Below are positions 47,343 through 55,554 of a stretch of DNA of 64,000 nucleotides, one piece after another. Made by a program: the position numbers and the translations under genes. Source of the DNA: Streptomyces roseoverticillatus (GTDB lineage: Bacteria > Actinomycetota > Actinomycetes > Streptomycetales > Streptomycetaceae); assembly GCF_000719265.1 (NCBI RefSeq), contig NZ_JOFL01000019.1:186001-250000 (forward strand), written 5' to 3'. Under the pieces are notes generated by a model. The model was not told the origin of the DNA and ran no database searches. It worked only from the letters and a program-made list of their open reading frames with translations. Within the stretch, counting starts at the first letter, position 1, and each line of letters starts with the position of its first letter.

Positions 47343-48530
47343 ATGCACTTGCGCACGCACCTGCGTTGGCAGCTCCGTACGAAGCAGCTCCGTACAAAAA
47401 CGTGGGCCGCCGTCGGCACGCTCGCCGTCTCCCTCGGCCTCGCGGGCACCGCGGGCGCCACCGGGCCCGCACCCGCCCCGGGCGAGATCGTCACCTCCGC
47501 CCCCACCTCCTTCCACCCCCTGCCGGGCCAGCCCACCCGCACCAAGGCGTGGCACATCACCTACCGCTCCACCACCGCCCGGGGCGCCCCGGACGTCGTC
47601 TCCGGCACCGTGATCGTCCCCCAGGACGGCAGAACCGGGCCGCGCCCGCTCGTCACCTACGCCGTCGGCACCGTGGGCCTGGCCGACCAGTGCGCCCCCT
47701 CGGCCGGCTTCCCGCGCGGGACGACCGTGGAGGGCAACCTCATCCAGCTGCTCACCCTGCGCGGCTGGGCCGTGGCCGTCACCGACTACGAGGGCCTCGG
47801 GACGCCCGGCACCCACACGTACACCGTCGGCCGGTCCGAGGGCCACGCCGTCCTCGACGCCGCCCGCGCCGCGCAACGGCTGCCCGGCACGGGACTGTCC
47901 GTGGACGGCCCCGTCGGCATCATGGGCTACTCGCAGGGCGGCCAGGCCGCCGGCTGGGCGGCCGAGCTGCACGACACGTACGCGCCCGAGCTGAACGTCA
48001 AGGGGACGGCGGCCGGCGGCGTCCCCGCCGACCTCATCAAGGCCGCCGAGTTCAACGACGGCCGCATCGGCGCGGGCCTGGTCCTCATGGCCGCGATCGG
48101 GCAGGACGCCGCCTTCCCCGAGCTGGACCTCGCCTCGTACCTCAACGGCAAGGGCCGGGCCAGGACCGCCTACTTCACCCAGCACTGCGTGGCGGCCGAC
48201 ACCGCCGCGGGCCTGTTCAACCGGATCTCCGACGTGACCGTCCGCAACCCGCTGCAGCAGCCGGACTGGCAGCGCGTCCTGCGCTCCTCCGACCTCGGCA
48301 CGCACGTCCCCGACCGTCCCGTGCACCTCTACCACGGGACGCAGGACGAGCTCGTCCCCTACGACAGCGCCGCGCTGCTGCGCGCCGGCTGGTGCGCGAA
48401 GGGCGCCGTGGTGGACTGGAAACCCCTGCCGCAGGGCGGGCACGGCTCCAGCCTGCTGGCCGAATCGGTGCCGGCGGCGAACTGGCTGGCGGACCGGTTC
48501 GCCGGCAAACCGGCGGCGGGCAACTGCTGA
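47343..48530 (+). CDS. Secreted lipase family protein
   Basis: The 395-residue protein starts at ATG 47343 behind AGGAG; an earlier ATG at 47304 is less likely. The signal peptide has several Arg/Lys residues then AAVGTLAVSLGLAGTAGA. The alpha/beta hydrolase triad is visible: GYSQGG (Ser), HGTQDELVP (Asp) and GGHGSS (His). It matches secretory lipases of the LIP family. C-terminal cysteines (GWCAKG, GNC) may form disulfides. The leader has an AT-rich stretch with TTTCTTTCG twice at about 47201-47220. No terminator is clear, but a 14-bp direct repeat covers the stop (48528-48555). Confidence 0.9.
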   Translation: MHLRTHLRWQLRTKQLRTKTWAAVGTLAVSLGLAGTAGATGPAPAPGEIVTSAPTSFHPLPGQPTRTKAWHITYRSTTARGAPDVVSGTVIVPQDGRTGPRPLVTYAVGTVGLADQCAPSAGFPRGTTVEGNLIQLLTLRGWAVAVTDYEGLGTPGTHTYTVGRSEGHAVLDAARAAQRLPGTGLSVDGPVGIMGYSQGGQAAGWAAELHDTYAPELNVKGTAAGGVPADLIKAAEFNDGRIGAGLVLMAAIGQDAAFPELDLASYLNGKGRARTAYFTQHCVAADTAAGLFNRISDVTVRNPLQQPDWQRVLRSSDLGTHVPDRPVHLYHGTQDELVPYDSAALLRAGWCAKGAVVDWKPLPQGGHGSSLLAESVPAANWLADRFAGKPAAGNC

Positions 48531-48555
48531 TGCCCCTCCCGTGATGCCCCTCCGG
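48528..48555 (+). repeat. 14-bp tandem repeat covering the lipase stop codon
   Basis: TGATGCCCCTCCCG at 48528-48541 is followed by TGATGCCCCTCCGG at 48542-48555, one mismatch. The first copy contains the lipase TGA. Confidence 0.75.
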
Positions 48556-48622
48556 CGGATCGAGGCGTCCGGGCCCGTACCGGCGGCCTCGGATTCCACC
48601 GGCCCCCGCCGGCGTGGTGATC

Positions 48623-48636
48623 CGCCGTTGCGGCGG
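48623..48636 (-). repeat. Dispersed GC palindrome, inverted copy near ligase gene end
   Basis: CGCCGTTGCGGCGG is identical to 7373-7386 and stands 51 bp past the end of the acyl-CoA ligase gene, where it could help terminate transcription. Confidence 0.65.
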
Positions 48637-48686
48637 CAGGTGTTCCCAAGGCGGAGCCCTCCGTGCGAGCGCTGAGCCGCCCTCGG

Positions 48687-50570
48687 TCAGCGCTCGTACA
48701 GCCGCTCCACCTCGTCCGCGAAGTCCCGGGCGATCACCGCCCGTTTGAGCTTCAGGGACGGCGTGAGGTGGCCGGCGTCCTCCGTGAAGTCGGCGGTCAG
48801 GACGGCGAAGCGGCGTATCGACTCCGCCCGCGAGACCGACGCGTTCGCGTCGTCCACCGCCGTCTGCAGCTCCGCGAGCAACTCCCCGTCCCGCACCAGC
48901 TCCTCCGGCGCCAGCCCCTCCTTGCGGTGCATGCGCGCCCAGTGGGCGATCCCGTCGGGCTCCAGGGTCAGCAAGGCCGTGATGTACGGGCGGTCGTCGC
49001 CGACGACCATGCACTGGCCGACGAGCGGGTGCGCGCGCAGCCGGTCCTCCAGGGGCGCGGGGGCGACGTTCTTGCCGGCGGAGGTGACGAGCAGCTCCTT
49101 CTTGCGGCCGGTGATGGTGAGGTAGCCGTCCTCGTCGAGCGCGCCCAGGTCGCCGGTGGGGAACCACTCCCCCGGCGCCGCGGGCACCGCCTCCCCGCGC
49201 TCGCCGTCCCAGTAGCCGGCGAAGACGTGCCCGCCGCGCAGCAGCACCTCGCCGTCCTCCGCGATCCGCACGGCGCCGCCCGGCAGCGGCCAGCCGACGG
49301 TGCCGAGGCGGGGGCGGTGCGGCGGGGTGAGGGTCGCGGCGGCCGTGGTCTCGGTGAGGCCGTAGCCCTCGAAGACGTCGATGCCCGCGCCCACGCAGAA
49401 GGCCGCGAGGCGCTCGCCGAGCGGGGAGCCGCCGCTGATCACGTAGCGGACCCCGCCGCCGAGGGCGGCCCGGATCCGGCGGTAGACCAGCGGGTCGTAC
49501 AGCGCCCGGGCGATCCGCAGGCCGGGCCCGGGCCCGGGGCCGCTGCCGTGCCGGCGGGCAAGCTCCGCCTCGCCGTAGCGGCGGGCGGTCCGGGCGGCGC
49601 GGTCGAAGGAGTCGGCGCGGCCCAGCTTCTCGGCGCTCGCGCGGCCGGTGTTGTAGACCTTCTCCAGCACGTAGGGGATAACCAGCAGGAACGTGGGCCG
49701 GAAGCCGGCGAGGTCCGCCAGCAGGTCCTCGGTGCGCAGGGACGGGGCGTGGCCCATGCGGACGCGGGCGCGCATGCAGCCGACGGCGACGGTCCGGCCG
49801 AAGACGTGCGAGAGCGGCAGGAAGAGGAGAGTGGCGGCGGGCTCCTTGCTGACCGCCTTGAAGACGGGGTGCAGCAGCTCGGTGGAGTTGTCGGCCTCGG
49901 CGAAGAAGTTGGCGTGGGTGAGGACGCAGCCCTTGGGGCGGCCGGTGGTGCCCGAGGTGTAGATGAGGGTGGCGACATCGCCGGGGCCACGGGCGGCGCG
50001 GGCCTCGGTGACGGCGTCGTCGGGCAGGCCGCGCCCTGCCGCGACCAGGCGGGGGACGGCGCCGGCGTCGAACTCCCACAGGTGGGCGAGGCCCGGGAGC
50101 GCGGCGCGCTCCCCCTCGACCAGGCGCGTCTGGTCCGGGTCCTCGACGGCGCAGGCGGCGGCGCCGGAGTCCTGCAGGATCCAGCGGACCTGGGAGGCGG
50201 AGGAGGTGGGGTAGACGGGGACGGTGACCAGCCCGGCGGCCCAGGCGGCGAAGTCCAGCAGCGTCCACTCGTAGCGGGTGCGGGCCATGATGGCGAGCCG
50301 GTCGCCGGGCCGCAGCCCGTGGGCGATCAGGCCCTTGGCGGTGGCGAGCACCTCGGCCGCGAAGGTGGCGGCGCTGACGTCGCGCCAGGTGCCGTCGGGC
50401 TGCTTGCGGCTGAGGACGGGGTCGGCGGGGGCCTCGGCGGCGTTGTCGAAGGGCAGGTCGCCGAGCGAGCCCCGCGCCACGGGCGGGACGAGCGGGGGGA
50501 GGGACGCTTCGCGGACGACGCCGTCGACGAAGGTGACGCGGGGTGGGGCTGCGGTGCGCGGAATGGACAC
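48687..50570 (-). CDS. Long-chain fatty-acid-CoA ligase
   Basis: The 627-residue adenylating enzyme activates fatty acids to acyl-CoA through acyl-AMP. Motifs: the P-loop TLIYTSGTTGRPKG near residue 205, the second motif GYGLTETTA, GEWFPTGDLGALDEDGYL, and ITGRKKELLVTSAGKNVAPAPLE with the A8 hinge. A loop rich in Gly-Pro repeats (GSGPGPGPGLR) interrupts the middle. GTG start at 50570. A TetR-like operator sits 20 bp upstream, matching the one in front of the TetR gene at 51005-51664, so the two form a probable regulatory pair. Confidence 0.93.
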   Translation of the reverse strand: MSIPRTAAPPRVTFVDGVVREASLPPLVPPVARGSLGDLPFDNAAEAPADPVLSRKQPDGTWRDVSAATFAAEVLATAKGLIAHGLRPGDRLAIMARTRYEWTLLDFAAWAAGLVTVPVYPTSSASQVRWILQDSGAAACAVEDPDQTRLVEGERAALPGLAHLWEFDAGAVPRLVAAGRGLPDDAVTEARAARGPGDVATLIYTSGTTGRPKGCVLTHANFFAEADNSTELLHPVFKAVSKEPAATLLFLPLSHVFGRTVAVGCMRARVRMGHAPSLRTEDLLADLAGFRPTFLLVIPYVLEKVYNTGRASAEKLGRADSFDRAARTARRYGEAELARRHGSGPGPGPGLRIARALYDPLVYRRIRAALGGGVRYVISGGSPLGERLAAFCVGAGIDVFEGYGLTETTAAATLTPPHRPRLGTVGWPLPGGAVRIAEDGEVLLRGGHVFAGYWDGERGEAVPAAPGEWFPTGDLGALDEDGYLTITGRKKELLVTSAGKNVAPAPLEDRLRAHPLVGQCMVVGDDRPYITALLTLEPDGIAHWARMHRKEGLAPEELVRDGELLAELQTAVDDANASVSRAESIRRFAVLTADFTEDAGHLTPSLKLKRAVIARDFADEVERLYER

Positions 50571-50589
50571 GTGCGGCTCCCTACGGGGG

Positions 50590-50603
50590 CTACCAGTCGG
50601 TAA
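50590..50603 (-). promoter_or_regulatory. TetR-type operator of the acyl-CoA ligase gene
   Basis: On the minus strand it reads TTACCGACTGGTAG, a TACC/GGTA inverted repeat. It matches TTACCGGCAGGTAA at 51695-51708 in ten of fourteen positions. It lies 20 bp before the ligase GTG. Confidence 0.6.
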
Positions 50604-50639
50604 GTGGCGGCAATCTACGCCTCGGGAGCCACACGCTCC

Positions 50640-50930
50640 AGACCGCCGCCGGTCCGGCCCGGCCGGTATCGGCCGTGCCGGGCGTGGTCCGGCACGGCCG
50701 GGCCACTGCGCCGTGGCGTTCCGCCGCCGCGGCGGAAAGGAACTGCCGCGGCAGCGAGGGGTCCCCCTGCGCCGGGCTCGCGGCCCGGCTCGGCACCGCC
50801 GGACGGCTGCGTCGTGGCATCCCGCCGCCGCGGCGGAAAGGGCGGCCCGCGGCAGCGGCTTACCCGCGAGGCTCGCAGCACGGCCGAGGCTCGCCCGTTG
50901 CCGCGAATGAACTCCCGCCGCAGCGGCGAT
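50640..50930. repeat. Palindrome array with 101-bp period
   Basis: CCGCCGCCGCGGCGGAAAGG begins at 50721 and again at 50822, each followed by a GCCGCGGCAGCG-like stretch and preceded by CGTGGC. CCGCCGCGGCGG inside is a perfect palindrome. A third relative, CCCGCCGCAGCGGCG, is at 50914-50928. The units also share GGCACCGCCGG/GTCCGGCACGG pieces with the inverted 117-bp repeat at 7450-7684. Confidence 0.75.
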
Positions 50931-51004
50931 GTACCGCGACGGCGGGAGTCCGGCGGCATTGCCGCATGCCTCCAGGCGCCGCCCCCGCTACGGCGCCCGC
51001 GGCG

Positions 51005-51664
51005 TCACGCGCCCACGGGGGCCCAGCGCCGCCCGTGCGTCAGGTTCTCCAGCCCGGTCCACGCGAAGTTCATCAGCGTCGCCGCCGTCTCCCGCTCACA
51101 AGCGGCGGCGCCGTCGCGTTCGTTGGACCAGCCGGCGAGCGACTCGGCCGCGCCCACCAGGGCGTGGGCGAGGCCGGCGACCTCGGTCTCGGGCAGCGGC
51201 GCGGTGCAGCCGCTGTCCGCGGCCGTCTCGGTGATCAGCTGGGTGACCACGTCGACGAGCTGCTGCCGCAGGGCGGCCACTTCCAGGGCGAACGGTTCGC
51301 CGTGGGTGCGCGCCTGGCAGTGCAGGACGGCCCAGCCGTCGGGGTGCGCGGCCGTGTGGGCGAAGAACCCGCGCAGCCCGTTCCACAGCCGCCGGTCGGC
51401 GGGCGCCCCCGGGTCCACGGCGGCCCGCACGGCCGCGATGAGCGCCGCGGCCTCGCGCCGGATGCAGGCGCTGAAGAGGTCTTCCTTCGAGTTCAGGTAG
51501 AGATAGACCAAGGGCTTCGACGCCCCGGCGAGCTCGGCTATCTCGTCCATCGACGCGGCCCGGTACCCGCGCCGGGCGAAGACGGCCACGGCGGCGTCGA
51601 GCATCTGGCGCTCGCGCACCTCCCGCGGCATGCGCTTGGGCCTGGTCTGTGCAGCAGCAGTCAC
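51005..51664 (-). CDS. TetR family regulator
   Basis: I use GTG 51664, ten bases after GGAGGG; an ATG at 51673 overlaps that site. The 219-residue protein has an N-terminal helix-turn-helix (MLDAAVAVFARRGYRAASMDEIAELAGASKPLVYLYLNSKEDLF, about 20-64) and a helical ligand domain. A TTACC/GGTAA palindrome 31 bases upstream is likely its own operator, and a second one precedes the acyl-CoA ligase gene, which is next downstream. A fatty-acid or acyl-CoA ligand is therefore plausible. Confidence 0.9.
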   Translation of the reverse strand: MTAAAQTRPKRMPREVRERQMLDAAVAVFARRGYRAASMDEIAELAGASKPLVYLYLNSKEDLFSACIRREAAALIAAVRAAVDPGAPADRRLWNGLRGFFAHTAAHPDGWAVLHCQARTHGEPFALEVAALRQQLVDVVTQLITETAADSGCTAPLPETEVAGLAHALVGAAESLAGWSNERDGAAACERETAATLMNFAWTGLENLTHGRRWAPVGA

Positions 51665-51694
51665 GACAAACATCCCTCCGCCCCCGTCGTCACG

Positions 51695-51708
51695 TTACCG
51701 GCAGGTAA
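51695..51708. promoter_or_regulatory. TetR autoregulatory operator
   Basis: TTACCGGCAGGTAA is an inverted repeat with perfect 5-bp arms and a 4-base centre, with TAATGTTAC next to it. It sits just upstream of the TetR gene and has a relative at 50590-50603. Confidence 0.65.
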
Positions 51709-51806
51709 TGTTACGGGGCGGAGGGATGCGGGGTAGGGCCGTTCGGGCCTTCCCTACGGACGGGTCAGTCAAGATCCCGTCAGCAGCGACCCTCGCACGC
51801 CGTCCG

Positions 51807-53135
51807 TCAGGCCGCCACGGGCTGCGGCGCGGCCTCCACGCGGGGCTCGTCCTCCAGGCGGGAGCCGTCGGCCGTCGCGTACGCCTCGCGGTCCAGGATC
51901 CCCTCGCGGGAGGCCACCAGGATCGGGACGACCGACTGGCCGGCGACATTGGTCGCCGTACGCATCATGTCGACGATCGGGTCTATCGCCAGGAGCAGAC
52001 CCACACCCGCCATCGGCAGGCCCAGCGTCGACAGCGTCAGGGTCAGCATCACCGTCGCGCCGGTCAGGCCGGCGGTCGCGGCCGAGCCGATCACCGAGAC
52101 GAAGGCGATCAGGATGTAGTCCTTGACCTCCAGCGGCACGTCGAAGACCTGCGCGACGAAGATCGCGGCGATGGCCGGGTAGATCGAGGCGCAGCCGTCC
52201 ATCTTGGTCGTCGAGCCGAACGGCACGGCGAAGGACGCGTACTCCCTGGGCACGCCCAGGCGCTCGGTGACCTTCTGCGTCAGCGGCATCGTGCCCACGG
52301 AGGAGCGGGAGACGAAGGCCAGCTGGATGGCGGGCCAGGCGCCCCGGAAGAACTGCAGCGGGTTGACCTTGCCGACGCCGGCCAGCAGCAGCGGGTAGAC
52401 CACGAAGAGGACGAGGGCGCAGCCGACGTAGATGTCCGCGGTGAACGTCGCGTACTTGCTGAGCAGGTTCCAGCCGTACGTGGAGATGGCCGTGCCGACG
52501 AGGCCCAGCGTGCCCAGCGGGGCGAGCTTGATGACCCACCACAGGGCCTTCTGCAGCAGCTCCAGCACGGAGTGGCTGAGGGTGAGGACCGGCTTCGCCT
52601 TCTCGCCGGTCTTCAGGATCGCGATGCCCACGACCACGGCCATGAAGACGATCTGCAAGACCTTGAGCTGGGTGAAGGGCGTGACGATGTCGGTCGGGAT
52701 GATGCCGGTGAGGAAGTCCAGCCAGGAGCCGTGCTTCTTGGGCTCGGCGCCGTCGGCGGCGGTCAGGCCGGTGCCCGCGCCCGGGTCGGTGAGCAGGCCG
52801 ATGCCCAGGCCGATCACGACCGCGATCAGCGACGTGATCATGAACCACATCAGGGTGCGGGTGGCCAGCCGGGCGGCGTTGGAGACGTTCCGCAGATTGG
52901 TGATCGAGACGAGGATCGCGAAGAACACCAGCGGCGCGATGACCAGCATCAGCAGCTGGACGAAGAGGTCGCCGATCTTGCCCAGCGTGGTGGACAGCCA
53001 GGAGATGTCACCGCTCTTGGCGGCCCAGCCGAGCAGGGCGCCGACGACGAGACCGAGCAGGATCTGGGCCCAGAACGGGACCTTGGGTATGCGCCCGCGG
53101 ATGGACGCCGTGGGGGACGGGGGTGTCGATGACAA
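51807..53135 (-). CDS. Dicarboxylate/amino acid:cation symporter, possible cystine transporter
   Basis: The 442-residue membrane protein belongs to the DctA/GltP (DAACS) family: about eight helices plus two hairpins, with FVSRSSVGTMPLT (first hairpin), FGSTTKMDGCASIYPAIAAIF and DPIVDMMRTATNVAGQSVV (substrate and cation site). The start is TTG 53135 behind CGGAG. The family also includes TcyP-like cystine carriers. A 34-codon leader peptide rich in cysteine codons lies upstream on the same strand, which points to control by cysteine supply and so to a sulfur amino acid substrate. That assignment is inference; family membership is firm. Confidence 0.88.
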   Translation of the reverse strand: MSSTPPSPTASIRGRIPKVPFWAQILLGLVVGALLGWAAKSGDISWLSTTLGKIGDLFVQLLMLVIAPLVFFAILVSITNLRNVSNAARLATRTLMWFMITSLIAVVIGLGIGLLTDPGAGTGLTAADGAEPKKHGSWLDFLTGIIPTDIVTPFTQLKVLQIVFMAVVVGIAILKTGEKAKPVLTLSHSVLELLQKALWWVIKLAPLGTLGLVGTAISTYGWNLLSKYATFTADIYVGCALVLFVVYPLLLAGVGKVNPLQFFRGAWPAIQLAFVSRSSVGTMPLTQKVTERLGVPREYASFAVPFGSTTKMDGCASIYPAIAAIFVAQVFDVPLEVKDYILIAFVSVIGSAATAGLTGATVMLTLTLSTLGLPMAGVGLLLAIDPIVDMMRTATNVAGQSVVPILVASREGILDREAYATADGSRLEDEPRVEAAPQPVAA

Positions 53136-53156
53136 CGGAAACTCCGGTTACAGACG

Positions 53157-53179
53157 GAAGAAAAAGGGCGTGAGGCGCC
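53157..53179 (-). promoter_or_regulatory. Short hairpin with T tract before the symporter start
   Basis: On the minus strand GGCG-CCTCA-CGCC (53179-53167) is followed by CTTTTTCTTCC. It lies between the leader peptide and the symporter RBS, where a cysteine-controlled attenuator would be expected. The stem is only 4 bp, so termination may be weak. Confidence 0.45.
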
Positions 53180-53224
53180 GGGGAAATCCGTTTGCGCAGG
53201 ATCTCCGGCCGCGGTGGACATGCG

Positions 53225-53329
53225 TCAGCGGCGACAACAGGCCGCGGAGACACAGCGGCAAAGATCGACGTGCAGGCGCGCCACGAGCGCGGGGCCCGTG
53301 GGGAACTGGTGCGCTGCTGCTGTCTTCAT
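53225..53329 (-). CDS. Cysteine-rich leader peptide of the symporter gene
   Basis: A 34-codon frame from ATG 53329 to TGA 53225 ends RLHVDLCRCVSAACCRR. Four cysteine codons fall within the last 14. The HVDLCR motif marks the leader peptides found before sulfur and cysteine genes in actinobacteria, where ribosome stalling on Cys codons controls downstream expression. No ribosome site is obvious before the ATG, so translation may be nearly leaderless from a promoter near GTTAACGT. The symporter begins 89 bp after its stop. Confidence 0.8.
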   Translation of the reverse strand: MKTAAAHQFPTGPALVARLHVDLCRCVSAACCRR

Positions 53330-53361
53330 GTCCAATACGTTAACACTCGGACTTTGAGGAG

Positions 53362-53380
53362 CCCAAAGGTCTGCTTTGGG
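53362..53380. promoter_or_regulatory. Palindrome upstream of the leader peptide
   Basis: CCCAAAG (53362-53368) and CTTTGGG (53374-53380) form a perfect 7-bp inverted repeat with a 5-base centre. It lies 33 bp upstream of the leader ATG, near the expected -35 region. Confidence 0.5.
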
Positions 53381-53420
53381 TTCGCCGGACGCCGCGACCT
53401 CGCCGGAACCCCGCCGAAAA

Positions 53421-53469
53421 CGCCGGTGCCCCGGCGTGGAGCGGGTGGCTCCACGCCGGGGCACCGGCG
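53421..53469 (-). terminator. Terminator of the DUF4229 gene
   Basis: A perfect 22-bp stem (53421-53442 with 53448-53469) and 5-base loop is followed by TTTT on the minus strand. It is the longest perfect hairpin seen in the window. Confidence 0.9.
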
Positions 53470-53494
53470 AAAAATCGGGCAAACGTGACGAGGC

Positions 53495-53782
53495 TTACAC
53501 CCCGTCCTCCTGACCGGCGTTGGCGTTGATCGCCGCCTTGGCCCGGTCCACGCGCTCCACGATCTGCACGGACATCGCGTCGCGCGACTTGCGCAGCAGC
53601 ACCCAGCTCAGCGGCGCGGACAGGACGAGCGAGAGCAGCACCATCCACATGAGGTTCGAGCTGCCCACGCCCAGCGGGATGACGTGCGCGTAAGCGAGCA
53701 CGTAGACGACGGCGAAGCAGCCGATGAGCAGGCCGAATCGCAGGGCGGTGTAGCGGAGCGACGCGTACTTCTGGCTACTCAC
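53495..53782 (-). CDS. DUF4229 small membrane protein
   Basis: I choose GTG 53782 (VSSQKYASLRYTALRFG), which fits how family members begin; GTG 53821 would add 13 residues. The 95-residue protein has two membrane helices (GLLIGCFAVVYVLAYAHVIPL and NLMWMVLLSLVLSAPLSWVLL), then LRKSRDAMSVQIVERVDRAKAAIN, a conserved charged tail. DUF4229 is an actinobacterial family of unknown function that I recall often near menaquinone genes. mqnE lies 80 bp upstream on the same strand. Confidence 0.85.
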   Translation of the reverse strand: MSSQKYASLRYTALRFGLLIGCFAVVYVLAYAHVIPLGVGSSNLMWMVLLSLVLSAPLSWVLLRKSRDAMSVQIVERVDRAKAAINANAGQEDGV

Positions 53783-53862
53783 GGACGGGACCTTCTTCTC
53801 GACGACGACCGAAAGGGGCACGTTCTTCAGTCAAACCAGTACAGCACGGCCCGAAGTGGATC

Positions 53863-55026
53863 TCAGAGGCGCATCGCCTGCGGCGACTCGCGCAGCGCGG
53901 CGTCCGGACCCGGGTACTCGCGGATGACCTCGTAGCGGGTGTTGCGCTCGACCGGGCGGAAGCCGGCCTCGCGGATCAGCTCCAGCAGGTCGTCACGGGT
54001 GAGCTTGTTCGGCGTGCCGTAGTTGTCCGCGTCGTGCGTGATCTTGTACTCGACGACCGAGCCGTCCATGTCGTCCGCGCCGTGCTGCAGCGCGAGCTGC
54101 GCGGTCTGCACGCCGTGCATCACCCAGAACACCTTGACGTGCGGGACGTTGTCGAACAGCAGCCGCGAGACCGCGAAGGTCTTCAGCGCCTCGGCGCCCG
54201 ACGCCATCGTCGTCCGCGCCTGGAGGCGGTTGCGGATCTTGCCGTCCTTCATGTCCACGAAGTCGTGCTGGTAGCGCAGCGGGATGAAGACGTGGAAGCC
54301 GCCGGTCTCGTCCTGCAGCTCGCGCAGCCGCAGGACGTGGTCGACGCGGTGGCGCGGCTCCTCGATGTGGCCGTAGAGCATCGTCGCCGGGCCCTTGAGG
54401 CCCTTGGAGTGCGCCAGGCGGTGGATGCGCGACCAGTCCTCCCAGTGGGTGTCGTGGTCGACGATGTGCTGGCGGACCTCCCAGTCGAAGATCTCCGCGC
54501 CGCCGCCGGTCAGCGACTCCAGGCCGGCGTCGATCAGCTCGTCGAGGATCTCGTCGGCCGGCAGGCCGGAGATCTTCTCGAAGTGCTGGATCTCGGTGGC
54601 GGTGAAGGCCTTCAGCGAGACGTTCGGCAGCGCCTCCTTGAGGGCCTTCAGCGAGCGCGGGTAGTAGCGCCAGGGCAGCGTCGGGTGGAGGCCGTTGACG
54701 ATGTGCAGCTCGGTGAGCTTGTCGCTCTCCATCGCCTTGGCGAGGCGGACGGCCTCCTCGATGCGCATCGTGTACGCGTCCTTCTCGCCCGGCTTGCGCT
54801 GGAACGAGCAGTACGCGCACGACGCCGTGCACACGTTCGTCATGTTCAGGTGACGGTTGACGTTGAAGTGGACGACGTCGCCGTTCTTCTGCGTACGCAC
54901 GTGGTGGGCGAGCCCGCCCAGCCAGGCCAGGTCGTCGGACTCGTAGAGGGCGATGCCGTCCTCACGGGTCAGCCGCTCCCCGGCGAGGACCTTCTCCTCC
55001 AGCTCGCGCTTGAGCCCCGCGTCCAT
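53863..55026 (-). CDS. mqnE: Aminofutalosine synthase
   Basis: A radical SAM enzyme joining the chorismate-derived enolpyruvyl benzoate to SAM's adenosyl group to give aminofutalosine. The cluster motif CTASCAYC (C66, C70, C73) is CX3CX2C. FNVNRHLNMTNVC, ELHIVNGLHPTLPWRYYPRSL and TGGGAEIFDWEVRQ are diagnostic, and the 387-residue length is normal. It starts at ATG 55026. It is the second radical SAM step of the pathway here besides mqnC. Confidence 0.96.
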   Translation of the reverse strand: MDAGLKRELEEKVLAGERLTREDGIALYESDDLAWLGGLAHHVRTQKNGDVVHFNVNRHLNMTNVCTASCAYCSFQRKPGEKDAYTMRIEEAVRLAKAMESDKLTELHIVNGLHPTLPWRYYPRSLKALKEALPNVSLKAFTATEIQHFEKISGLPADEILDELIDAGLESLTGGGAEIFDWEVRQHIVDHDTHWEDWSRIHRLAHSKGLKGPATMLYGHIEEPRHRVDHVLRLRELQDETGGFHVFIPLRYQHDFVDMKDGKIRNRLQARTTMASGAEALKTFAVSRLLFDNVPHVKVFWVMHGVQTAQLALQHGADDMDGSVVEYKITHDADNYGTPNKLTRDDLLELIREAGFRPVERNTRYEVIREYPGPDAALRESPQAMRL

Positions 55027-55077
55027 GACGTCCGCCTCTCCGATACTTCCGCTTTACGAACCCTCCCGAGCGTATCC

Positions 55078-55533
55078 CTACGCCTCGTCGGGCAGTTCGC
55101 CGACCCGGTTCTCCCACTTCGTGGACAGCACGATCGTGGTACGGGTGCGGGCCACGCCCTTGGTGCCGGAGAGCCGGCGGATGGTGCGCTCCAGGCCGTC
55201 CACGTCGCCGACGCGGACCTTGAGCATGTACGAGTCGTCGCCGGCGATGAACCAGCAGTCCTCGATCTCCTCCAGGTCGCGCAGCCGGCGGGCGACGTCC
55301 TCGTGGTCGGCGGAGTCCGAGAGCTGAAGGCCGATCAGGGCGGTGACGCCCAGCCCGAGCGACGCGGCGTTCACGGTCGCGCGGTAGCCCGTGATGACGC
55401 CGGCCGCCTCCAGGCGGTTGATCCGGTCGGTGACGCTCGGCCCGGAGAGGCCGACCAGCCGGCCCAGCTCCGCGTACGAGGCCCGGCCGTTCTCCCGGAG
55501 GGCCTGGATGAGCTGCCTGTCCACCGCGTCCAT
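55078..55533 (-). CDS. Lrp/AsnC family regulator
   Basis: The 151-residue protein has the AsnC helix-turn-helix (DAVDRQLIQALRENGRASYAELGRLVGLSGPSVTDRINRLEAAGVI, residues 2-47) and the RAM ligand domain (ALIGLQLSDSADHEDVARRL, then WFIAGDDSYMLKVRVGDVDGLE). Such regulators respond to amino acids. It begins at ATG 55533; a palindrome at 55555-55568 between it and the divergent small gene may be its operator. The mqnE gene follows 51 bp downstream. Confidence 0.93.
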   Translation of the reverse strand: MDAVDRQLIQALRENGRASYAELGRLVGLSGPSVTDRINRLEAAGVITGYRATVNAASLGLGVTALIGLQLSDSADHEDVARRLRDLEEIEDCWFIAGDDSYMLKVRVGDVDGLERTIRRLSGTKGVARTRTTIVLSTKWENRVGELPDEA

Positions 55534-55554
55534 AACCTGGCACCTTTCAATAAT

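Larger units (their letters stand above)
50571..51004. other. Repeat-filled spacer between ligase and TetR genes
   Basis: The 434-bp spacer holds the ligase promoter side (operator 50590-50603) and a repeat array at about 50640-50930. The array is built of GC-rich palindromes related to those at 7450-7684. No convincing gene is present. Confidence 0.55.
53136..53494. other. Leader region of the symporter gene
   Basis: This stretch holds, from the symporter outward, a short hairpin with T tract (53157-53179), the cysteine leader peptide (53225-53329), a palindrome (53362-53380) and the DUF4229 terminator (53421-53469). Confidence 0.7.
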
